DNA of 64,000 nucleotides from Linyphia triangularis (Eukaryota; Arthropoda; Arachnida; Araneae; Linyphiidae): positions 62,001 to 126,000 of the forward strand of contig CAXBTE010000036.1 in assembly GCA_963978545.1 (NCBI GenBank), read 5' to 3'. This document shows positions 53,162 to 61,327 of the stretch, piece by piece. The notes below the pieces were generated by a model. That model searched no databases. It worked only from the letters and a program-made list of their open reading frames with translations, and had not been told where the DNA came from. Made by a program: the position numbers and the translations under genes. How positions within the stretch are numbered: position 1 is the first letter of the stretch; each line of letters begins with the position of its first letter.

Positions 53162-54616
53162 CTTCAACTAAAATTTCCCAGCTAGTTTCAAAATTTCGTA
53201 CAAAATCGTCTCCATTTCTGAGCAAACGCGTTATTTTGGATTTTTTTGAATTTTAACGACAGTTTGGGCTATAAAGCGATTTAAGGGACCTTTCTTGGAT
53301 AGTTTTGATAAAAAGTAACTCTTAAGCATTCTCCTATGTTAACAGCTAAATTTGACACTTTTCGGACATTTCCCAGCTAAATTCCAAAATTTCGTTCAAA
53401 ACCGTCTCTATTTCTGTGCTAACGCGTTATTTTGGATTTTACTGAATTTTCCCGACAGATTGGGCTATAAATCGATTTAAGGGTCTTTTCTTGAACAGTT
53501 TTGATAAAAAGTAACTATTGAGCATTTTCAAAGCATTTCGGACATTTCCCAGCTAGTTTTAAAAATATCGTTCAAAATCGTCTCTATTTCTGTGTTAACG
53601 CGTTATTTTGGATTTTTCTGAATTTTACCGACAGTTTAGGCTATAAATCGATTTAAGGGTTCTTTCTTGAACAGTTTTGATAAAAAGTAATTTTTAAGCA
53701 TACTCTTAGGTCACAGCTAAAATTTTAAAGCATTTCGGACAATTCCCAGCTAGTTTCAGAAATTGCGTTCAAAACCGTCTCTATTTCTGTGTTAACGCGT
53801 TATTTTGGATTTTTCGGAATTCTACCAACAGTTTGGGCTATAAAGCGATTAAAGGGTCCTTTCTTGACAGTTTTGATAAAAAGTTACTTTTGAGCATTTT
53901 CAAAGCATTTCGGACAATTCCCAGCTAGTTTTAAAAATATCGTTCAAAATCGTCTCTATTTCTGTGTTAACGCGTTATTTTGGATTTTTCTGAATTTTAC
54001 CGACAGTTTGGGCTATAAAGCGATTTAAGGGTCCTTTCTTGACAGTTTTGATAAAAAGTAACTCTTGAGCATTTTCAAAGCATTTCGGACAATTCCCAGC
54101 TAGTTTGAAAAATATCGTTCAAAATCGTCTCTATTTCTGTGTTAACGCGTTATTTTGGATTTTTCTGAATTTTACCGACAGTTTAGGCTATACAGCGATT
54201 TAAGGGTCCTTTCTTGACAGTTTTTATAAAAAGTTACTTTTGATCATTTTCAAAGCATTTCGGACAATTCCCAGCTAGTTTTAAAAATTGCTTTCAAAAT
54301 CGTCTCTATTTCTGTGTTAACGCGTTATTTTGGATTTTTCTGAATTTTACCGATAATTTGGGATATAAATCGATATAAGGGTCCTTTCTTGAACAGTTTT
54401 GATAAAAAGTAACTTTTGAGCATACTCTAAGGTCACAGCTAAAATTTTAAGGCATTTCGGACAATTCCCAACTAGTTTCAAAAATTGCGTTCAAAAACGT
54501 CTCCATTTCTGTGTTAACGCGTTATTTTGGATTTTTCTGAATTATACCGACAGCTTGGTTTATAAAGCGATTTGAGGGTCCTTTCTTGGGCATATTTAAT
54601 AAAAAGTTACTGTAAA
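53162..54616 (+). repeat. Family B satellite block 5, 8 monomers
   Basis: ACGCGT marks lie at 53226, 53422, 53598, 53795, 53970, 54145, 54320 and 54517. The fifth monomer carries AAAAATATCGTTCAAAATCG where the same slot in blocks 2, 3, 4 and 6 has AAAAATTGCTTTCAAAATCG, so one exchange has removed part of the series. The right bridge is 54617-54667. Confidence 0.93.
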
Positions 54617-54667
54617 CTATATTTCTATTTTAAAACCAAAATCTGGAAGCATTTTGAGAAATTTTTT

Positions 54668-55377
54668 GGAAAAGTGATTTTTTCATAAAATTTCCTAAGT
54701 CTAACCCCTTTGAAAAATTTCGAAAAATTTGAAAATTCAAAAAATTATTTTTGGAAAAGTGATTTTTTCGTAAAATTTCCTAAGGCTAACCCCCTTGAAA
54801 AATTTGAAAATTCAAAAAATTATTTTTGGAAAAGTGATTTTTTCGTAAAATTTCCTAAGGCTAACCCCCTTGAAAAATTTGAAAATTCAAAAAATTATTT
54901 TTTGAAAAAGTGATTTTTTCATAAAATTTCCTAAGGCTAACCCCTTTGAAAAATTTGAAAATTCAAAAATTTTTTTTTGGAAAAGTGATTTTTTCATAAA
55001 ATTTCCTAAGACTAACCCCTTTGAAAAATTTGAAAATTGAAAAAATTATTTTTTGGAAAAGTGATTTTTTCATAAAATTTCCTAAGGCTAACCCTTTGAA
55101 AAATTTGAAAATTCAAAAAATTATTTTTTGGAAAAGTGATTTTTTCCTAAAATTTCCTAAGACTAACCCCTTTGAAAAATTTCGAAAAATTTGAAAATTC
55201 AAAAAATTATTTTTTGGAAAAGTGATTTTTTCATAAAATTTCCTAAAGCTAACCCCTTTGAAAAATTTGAAAATTCAAAAAATTATTTTTTGGAAAAGGG
55301 ATTTTTTCATAAAATTTCATAAGGCTAACCCCTTTGAAAAATTTCGAAAAATTTGAAAATTCAAAAAATTATTTTTT
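54668..55377 (+). repeat. Family C array, right-type, 9 units
   Basis: The 710-bp array is a right-type block with its CGTAAAA short unit duplicated (75 bp extra). It does not return to family A on the right: it is followed by a second copy of the 44-bp bridge (55378-55421) and another B block. Confidence 0.92.
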
Positions 55378-55421
55378 CAGTCAAATTTCGACAGAATATG
55401 AATATAAAACATATTTCAGGT

Positions 55422-57051
55422 CTTCAACTAAAATTTCCCAGCTAGTTTCAAAATTTCGTACAAAATCGTCTCCATTTCTGAGCAAACGCGTTATTTTGGA
55501 TTTTTTTGAATTTTAACGACAGTTTGGGCTATAAAGCGATTTAAGGGACCTTTCTTGGATAGTTTTGATAAAAAGTAACTCTTAAGCATTCTCCTATGTT
55601 AACAGCTAAATTTGACACTTTTCGGACATTTCCCAGCTAAATTCCAAAATTTCGTTCAAAACCGTCTCTATTTCTGTGCTAACGCGTTATTTTGGATTTT
55701 ACTGAATTTTCCCGACAGATTGGGCTATAAATCGATTTAAGGGTCTTTTCTTGAACAGTTTTGATAAAAAGTAACTATTGAGCATTTTCAAAGCATTTCG
55801 GACATTTCCCAGCTAGTTTTAAAAATATCGTTCAAAATCGTCTCTATTTCTGTGTTAACGCGTTATTTTGGATTTTTCTGAATTTTACCGACAGTTTAGG
55901 CTATAAATCGATTTAAGGGTTCTTTCTTGAACAGTTTTGATAAAAAGTAATTTTTAAGCATACTCTTAGGTCACAGCTAAAATTTTAAAGCATTTCGGAC
56001 AATTCCCAGCTAGTTTCAGAAATTGCGTTCAAAACCGTCTCTATTTCTGTGTTAACGCGTTATTTTGGATTTTTCGGAATTCTACCAACAGTTTGGGCTA
56101 TAAAGCGATTAAAGGGTCCTTTCTTGACAGTTTTGATAAAAAGTTACTTTTGAGCATTTTCAAAGCATTTCGGACAATTCCCAGCTAGTTTTAAAAATTG
56201 CTTTCAAAATCGTCTCTATTTCTGTGTTAACGCGTTATTTTGGATTTTTCTGAATTTTACCGACAGTTTGGGCTATAAAGCGATTTAAGGGTCCTTTCTT
56301 GACAGTTTTGATAAAAAGTAACTCTTGAGCATTTTCAAAGCATTTCGGACAATTCCCAGCTAGTTTTAAAAATATCGTTCAAAATCGTCTCTATTTCTGT
56401 GTTAACGCGTTATTTTGGATTTTTCTGAATTTTACCGACAGTTTGGGCTATAAAGCGATTTAAGGGTCCTTTCTTGACAGTTTTGATAAAAAGTAACTCT
56501 TGAGCATTTTCAAAGCATTTCGGACAATTCCCAGCTAGTTTGAAAAATATCGTTCAAAATCGTCTCTATTTCTGTGTTAACGCGTTATTTTGGATTTTTC
56601 TGAATTTTACCGACAGTTTAGGCTATACAGCGATTTAAGGGTCCTTTCTTGACAGTTTTTATAAAAAGTTACTTTTGATCATTTTCAAAGCATTTCGGAC
56701 AATTCCCAGCTAGTTTTAAAAATTGCTTTCAAAATCGTCTCTATTTCTGTGTTAACGCGTTATTTTGGATTTTTCTGAATTTTACCGATAATTTGGGATA
56801 TAAATCGATATAAGGGTCCTTTCTTGAACAGTTTTGATAAAAAGTAACTTTTGAGCATACTCTAAGGTCACAGCTAAAATTTTAAGGCATTTCGGACAAT
56901 TCCCAACTAGTTTCAAAAATTGCGTTCAAAAACGTCTCCATTTCTGTGTTAACGCGTTATTTTGGATTTTTCTGAATTATACCGACAGCTTGGTTTATAA
57001 AGCGATTTGAGGGTCCTTTCTTGGGCATATTTAATAAAAAGTTACTGTAAA
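55422..57051 (+). repeat. Family B satellite block 6, 9 monomers
   Basis: ACGCGT marks lie at 55486, 55682, 55858, 56055, 56230, 56405, 56580, 56755 and 56952. Monomer order and number match block 3 (17545-19174). The start lies exactly 2,260 bp after that of block 5, so the bridge, B and right-type C form a tandemly duplicated cassette here. The right bridge is 57052-57102. Confidence 0.94.
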
Positions 57052-57102
57052 CTATATTTCTATTTTAAAACCAAAATCTGGAAGCATTTTGAGAAATTTT
57101 TT

Positions 57103-57737
57103 GGAAAAGTGATTTTTTCATAAAATTTCCTAAGTCTAACCCCTTTGAAAAATTTCGAAAAATTTGAAAATTCAAAAAATTATTTTTGGAAAAGTGATTT
57201 TTTCGTAAAATTTCCTAAGGCTAACCCCCTTGAAAAATTTGAAAATTCAAAAAATTATTTTTTGAAAAAGTGATTTTTTCATAAAATTTCCTAAGGCTAA
57301 CCCCTTTGAAAAATTTGAAAATTCAAAAATTTTTTTTTGGAAAAGTGATTTTTTCATAAAATTTCCTAAGACTAACCCCTTTGAAAAATTTGAAAATTGA
57401 AAAAATTATTTTTTGGAAAAGTGATTTTTTCATAAAATTTCCTAAGGCTAACCCTTTGAAAAATTTGAAAATTGAAAAAATTATTTTTTGGAAAAGTGAT
57501 TTTTTCCTAAAATTTCCTAAGACTAACCCCTTTGAAAAATTTCGAAAAATTTGAAAATTCAAAAAATTATTTTTTGGAAAAGTGATTTTTTCATAAAATT
57601 TCCTAAAGCTAACCCCTTTGAAAAATTTGAAAATTCAAAAAATTATTTTTTGGAAAAGGGATTTTTTCATAAAATTTCATAAGGCTAACCCCTTTGAAAA
57701 ATTTCGAAAAATTTGAAAATTCAAAAAATTATTTTTT
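57103..57737 (+). repeat. Family C array, right-type, 8 units
   Basis: This 635-bp array has the standard right-type order. A private change is AAAATTGAAAAAATT in the fifth unit (about 57468), as well as in the fourth unit where it is usual. An open frame on the minus strand here is only the repeat being read through and is not a gene. Confidence 0.92.
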
Positions 57738-60067
57738 CAGTCACATTTGGACAGAATATAAATATAAAACATATTTCAGGTCCCCAAAAAAAATTTGGTA
57801 GCATTTGAGCCATTATTTTCAAAGTTCAAAATTTCCCTTTGAAAATACATTGATTGTATTTTGGAGTTTTTGAATTTTTACTCGTAGTGTATTTGGAGCA
57901 CAGTATTGTAACTTGGCCACATTTAAGGTCATTAATAGGAGATTCTTAAAAACGAAAATCTTAACAACCACTAAATATTAAGGGGGTCGAAAGTTGATCC
58001 CAAAAAAGGACTGCATTTCAAACACTGAAAATTTCTGAATTTTACCTACATTTTGGGCTATAAACTGAATTAAGGGTCCTTTATTGGGCAGATTTGAAAT
58101 AAAGTGACTGCAAATCATATTTCTATTTTAAAACCAAAATCTGGAAGCATTTTGAGCCATTTTTTGGAAAAGTGATTTTTTCATAAAATTTCCTAAGGCT
58201 AACCCCTTTGAAAAATTTCGAAAAATTTGAAAATTCAAAAAAGTATTTTTTCAGTCACATTTGGACAGAATATGAATATAAAACATATTTCAGGTCCACA
58301 AAAAAAATTTGGTAGCATTTGAGCCACTATTTTCAAAGTTCAAAATTTCCCTTTGAAAATACATTGATTTTACAGTTTTTGAATTTTTACTCATAGTGTA
58401 TTTGGAGCACAGTATTGTAACTTGGCCACATTTAAGGTCTTCTATAGGAGATTCTTAAAAACGAAAATCTTAACAACCACAAAATATTAAGGGGGTCAAA
58501 ATTTGCAAATTTGTTTTTTTCAGTGGTACACATACATAATTTTTACACAGAGAGTTTTGGGAGCACAATGTTGTGACTTGGCCACATTGAAGTTCATTAA
58601 TAGGAGATTCTTAAAAATGAAAATCTTAACAACCACTAAATATTGAGGGGGTCGAAAGTTTATCCCAAAAAAGGACTGCATTTCAAACACTGAAAATTTC
58701 TGAATTTTACCTACATTTTGGGCTATAAACTGAATTAAAGGGTCCTTTTTTGGGCAGATTTGAAATAAAATGACTGCAAATCATATTTCTATTTTAAAAC
58801 CAAAATCTGGAAGCATTTTGAGCCATTTTTTGGAAAAGTGATTTTTTCATAAAATTTCCTAAGGCCCCCTTTGAAAAATTTCGAAAAATTTGAAAATTCA
58901 AAAAATTATTTTTTCAGTCACATTTGGACAGAATATGAATATAAAACATATTTCAGGTTCCCAAAAAAAATTTGGTAGCATTTGAGCCACTATTTTCAAA
59001 GTTCAAAATTTCCCTTTGAAAATACATTGATTTTACAGTTTTTGAATTTTTACTCATAGTGTATTTGGAGCACAGTATTGTAACTTGGCCACATTTAAGG
59101 TCTTCTATAGGAGATTCTTAAAAACGAAAATCTTAACAACCACAAAATATTAAGGGGGTCAAAATTTGCAAAGTTGTTTTTTTCAGTGGTACACATACAT
59201 AATTTTTACACAGAGAGTTTTGGGAGCACAATGTTGTGACTTGGCCACATTGAAGTTCATTAATAGGAGATTCTTAAAAATGAAAATCTTAACAACCACT
59301 AAATATTAAGGGGGTCGAAAGTTTATCCCAAAAAAGGACTGCATTTCAAACACTGAAAATTTCTGAATTTTACCTACATTTTGGGCTATAAACTGAATTA
59401 AAGGGTCCTTTTTTGGGCAGATTTGAAATAAAGTGACTGCAAATCATATTTCTATTTTAAAACCAAAATCTGGAAGCATTTTGAGCCATTTTTTGGAAAA
59501 GTGATTTTTTCATAAAATTTCCTAAGGCTAACCCCTTTGAAAAATTTCGAAAAATTTGAAAATTCAAAAAATTATTTTTTCAGTCACATTTGGACAGAAT
59601 ATGAATATAAAACATATTTCACGTCCCCAAAAAAAATTTGGTAGCATTTGAGCCACTATTTTCAAAGTTCAAAATTTCCCTTTGAAAATACATTGATTTT
59701 ACAGTTTTTGAATTTTTACTCATAGTGTATTTTGAGCACAGTATTGTAACTTGGCCACATTTAAGGTCTTCTATAGGAGATTCTTAAAAACGAAAATCTT
59801 AACAACCACAAAATATTAAGGGGGTCAAAATTTGCAAAGTTGTTTTTTTCAGTGGTACACATACATAATTTTTACACAGAGAGTTTTGGGAGCACAATGT
59901 TGTAACTTGGCAACATTGAAGTTCATTAATAGGAGATTCTTAAAAACGAAAATCTTAACAACCACTAAATATTAAGGGGGTCGAAAGTTGATCCCAAAAA
60001 AGGACTGCATTTCAAACACTGAAAATTTCTGAATTTTACCTACATTTTGGGCTATAAACTGAATTAA
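57738..60067 (+). repeat. Family A satellite array, block 7, ending at a transposon
   Basis: A monomer tail is followed by complete monomers at 57827 (514 bp), 58341 (663 bp) and 59004 (666 bp). A fourth monomer begins at 59670 and is interrupted after GAATTAA at 60067 by the piggyBac element. The 514-bp monomer has lost 156 bp, exactly the distance between its two internal subrepeats. The monomer at 58341 has the TATTGAGGGGG marker and a 3-bp loss at AAGGCCCCCTTTG. Confidence 0.93.
60064..60067. other. TTAA target-site duplication, left copy
   Basis: TTAA directly precedes the element's CCCGG end, and the same TTAA follows its other end at 61324. TTAA duplication is the signature of piggyBac-superfamily insertion. 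Removing the element and one TTAA restores the ordinary monomer sequence CTGAATTAAGGGTCC. Confidence 0.97.
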
Positions 60068-60082
60068 CCCGGCAGGACGCGC
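60068..60082 (+). repeat. Left terminal inverted repeat of piggyBac element
   Basis: CCCGGCAGGACGCGC matches the inverted right end CCCGGGAGAACGCGC at 13 of 15 positions. Terminal C runs next to TTAA are typical of piggyBac-superfamily ends, which the transposase recognises for excision and joining. Confidence 0.93.
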
Positions 60083-60084
60083 CC

Positions 60085-60102
60085 GGGGTCCATATGGACC
60101 CC
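60085..60102. repeat. Left subterminal palindrome of piggyBac element
   Basis: GGGGTCCATATGGACCCC is a perfect 18-bp palindrome 2 bp inside the left inverted repeat. A near copy lies at 61262-61279 by the right end. The paired subterminal positions suggest a transposase-binding site, which is inference; known piggyBac elements also carry internal repeats near their ends that contribute to mobility. Confidence 0.85.
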
Positions 60103-60254
60103 AAGTGATTTTAAAAAGGAATTTCTATTATATGTTTGACCTTGACCAGCCCTGCTTTTCAGTAGTCTACTTTTCCACGACCTTCAACCTCTACCAAGTG
60201 TCAAAAATTCCTTAGGGTCATTATTTCATCTTTAACAAAAGGGTTGTCACGTTT

Positions 60255-60272
60255 GGGGTATGTCTGGACCCC
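60255..60272. repeat. Third, degenerate copy of the subterminal palindrome
   Basis: GGGGTATGTCTGGACCCC keeps the GGGGT and GGACCCC arms of the palindrome but has a changed centre. Like the right-end copy it is followed by CGCGCG. It lies about 80 bp upstream of the transposase start, so it could serve either transposase binding or transcription; the sequence does not distinguish these. Confidence 0.6.
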
Positions 60273-60322
60273 GCGCGACTTCCCGCGTTAGCCGAATTAG
60301 CTGCATTCATCCGCTGCTACTT

Positions 60323-60328
60323 TCAGTG
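60323..60328 (+). promoter_or_regulatory. Possible initiator element of the transposase gene
   Basis: TCAGTG in the context CTTTCAGTGTACGG resembles the arthropod Inr consensus TCAGTY and lies about 30 bp upstream of the transposase ATG, in a GC-richer leader without an obvious TATA box. A six-base match is weak evidence and the leader would be very short. Confidence 0.25.
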
Positions 60329-60354
60329 TACGGAGGTTATTTCTTGGCTTCGCC

Positions 60355-61164
60355 ATGCCGACTCCATACGAAAAAGAGATAGAAAGACTGAGAACACTTT
60401 TGAATGAGGTTGAAAGTGATGAAGACCCTATTTCTGATGAAGAAGATTTTTCTGATCATGAGAATTTGAGTAACCATGATTCAGAATCAGAACTGGATTT
60501 GGATACTGACGTAGAAGAGGATATTTCCAACAAAAAGGATTTTCTTGGAAAAGATAAATGTACATTCTGGAAGAAAGAAAAATTTAAAACTGGCGTTTGA
60601 ACGCGTGCACACAACATCATTTCGTAACTACCAGGACCGAGATTGGCTGCAAAAAATGTGACAACGCCGAATGAAGCTTGGGAAATTTTTATAGACCGTG
60701 AAATTATGGATGAAATAATTATTTGTACAAATATTTACATTAAAAGAATATCATCGAAATTTTCCAGAACGAGAGATGCCAAAGAAACTGACAAATTTGA
60801 AATACGAGCGTTGTTTGGACTGTTATATTTGTGTGGTTTGCACAAATCATCTCACCTGAACGTCCGTGACCTATGGGCTACAGATGGTACAGGAATCGAA
60901 ATTTTTCCTGCCACTATGTCGTACAAGCGATTTTTATTTATTTTAAGATGCTTGTGGTTTGACAACATCATCACAAGGGAAGAAAGAAAAAAAGAAGACA
61001 AACTTGCTGCTATCAGAAACATTTTTCAAATTTTCATAAAGAAATGTAAAGACTCTTACTGTGTTGGGGAATATGTCCCCATTGACGAAAAACTTTTAGC
61101 TTTTCGGGGACGTTGCGGATTTCGTCAGTATATATCCAACAAGTGTATATATTCAAATAATTAG
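60355..61164 (+). pseudogene. piggyBac transposase pseudogene (two stops, C-terminal half deleted)
   Basis: One reading frame of 269 codons from ATG at 60355 is broken by TGA at 60598 (codon 82) and TAA at 60625 (codon 91). Codons 1-60 give the acidic N-terminal tail usual for piggyBac transposases (runs such as ESDEDPISDEEDFSDHE). Next comes the family's KDKCTFWKK and, between the two stops, TRAHNIIS, then LPGP. The N-terminal part of the DDE transposase domain follows, with FEIRALFGLLYLCGL, DLWATDG and FLFILRCLWFD, then PIDEKLLAFRGRCGFRQYI. The Asp of PIDEK (codon 244, 61084-61086) is the expected first catalytic residue. The frame ends shortly after NK at about codon 263, so the remaining catalytic aspartates and the C-terminal cysteine-rich domain are absent. 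A full transposase is nearly 600 residues. In eukaryotes a product starting downstream of the stops is unlikely: the frame there opens with TTG, not ATG. It cannot encode active enzyme. Confidence 0.93.
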
Positions 61165-61261
61165 TAGTATTAAAAATTTCGAAAATTCATAAATATTAGT
61201 TTTATAATCATGCTGACGTTAAATATTATGAAAAAATTAGCATTAATTGATTTACGTAAGT
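61165..61261 (+). other. 3' noncoding part of the piggyBac element
   Basis: This AT-rich stretch lies between the truncated transposase frame and the right subterminal palindrome. There is no AATAAA polyadenylation signal here; the nearest one downstream lies in the satellite at about 61352. Sequence from about 61144 no longer resembles transposase, so the internal deletion junction is probably there. A 14-base match to the satellite (AAAAATTTCGAAAA, about 61174) is most likely chance in AT-rich DNA. Confidence 0.7.
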
Positions 61262-61279
61262 GGGGTCCATTTGGACCCC
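61262..61279. repeat. Right subterminal palindrome of piggyBac element
   Basis: GGGGTCCATTTGGACCCC has 8-bp inverted arms around a TT centre and differs from the left palindrome at one position (A versus T in the centre). It is followed by a CGCGCGCG run. It lies 29 bp inside the right inverted repeat, against 2 bp on the left, so the two ends are asymmetric. Confidence 0.85.
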
Positions 61280-61308
61280 GCGCGCGCGTCCGTGTTCGTA
61301 TCTTAGGC

Positions 61309-61323
61309 GCGCGTTCTCCCGGG
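61309..61323 (-). repeat. Right terminal inverted repeat of piggyBac element
   Basis: GCGCGTTCTCCCGGG is the reverse complement of CCCGGGAGAACGCGC and pairs with the left end at 13 of 15 positions. It directly abuts the right TTAA. Confidence 0.93.
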
Positions 61324-61327
61324 TTAA
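61324..61327. other. TTAA target-site duplication, right copy
   Basis: TTAA follows the CCCGGG end and continues into GGGTCCTTTTTTGGG, the normal downstream sequence of a family A monomer. The identical left copy is at 60064-60067. Confidence 0.97.

Larger units (their letters stand above)
60068..61323 (+). mobile_element. Defective piggyBac-family DNA transposon, 1256 bp
   Basis: The element is bounded by TTAA duplications and by 15-bp imperfect terminal inverted repeats. It contains a subterminal palindrome near each end and a broken transposase frame (60355-61164). Autonomous piggyBac elements are usually about 2.3-3 kb, so roughly half is missing; the loss takes the C-terminal half of the transposase. 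Noncoding sequence occupies 60103-60354 and 61165-61261. Element ends are GC-rich with many CpGs, in sharp contrast to the AT-rich satellite around them. It lies in one monomer only and is not amplified with the array, so it arrived after the last local amplification. Because it cannot encode a full transposase, it was probably mobilised by an enzyme made elsewhere, unless damage followed insertion. Confidence 0.96.

Noticed and set aside
54710..54913. A 67-codon open frame with an apparent internal peptide repeat
   Set aside because: The peptide repeat is simply the duplicated C unit read in frame. It starts with TTG, and adjacent units shift or stop the frame.
57323..57562. A 79-codon open frame on the minus strand
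   Set aside because: It is read-through of C units on the opposite strand, absent or broken in the equivalent arrays, with no domain.
60100..60354. tRNA or other RNA gene in the GC-richer leader of the transposon
   Set aside because: No cloverleaf, no A/B box pair and no known RNA motif could be seen; the GC content comes from the element ends.
60643..61164. Separate gene downstream of the transposase stops
   Set aside because: It is in the same frame as the upstream part and opens with TTG; the recognisable family sequence TRAHNIIS before it shows one broken gene, not two genes.
61174..61187. Satellite-derived sequence (AAAAATTTCGAAAA) captured inside the transposon
   Set aside because: The match is only about 14 bases of low-complexity A/T sequence and stops on both sides; chance is the simpler explanation.
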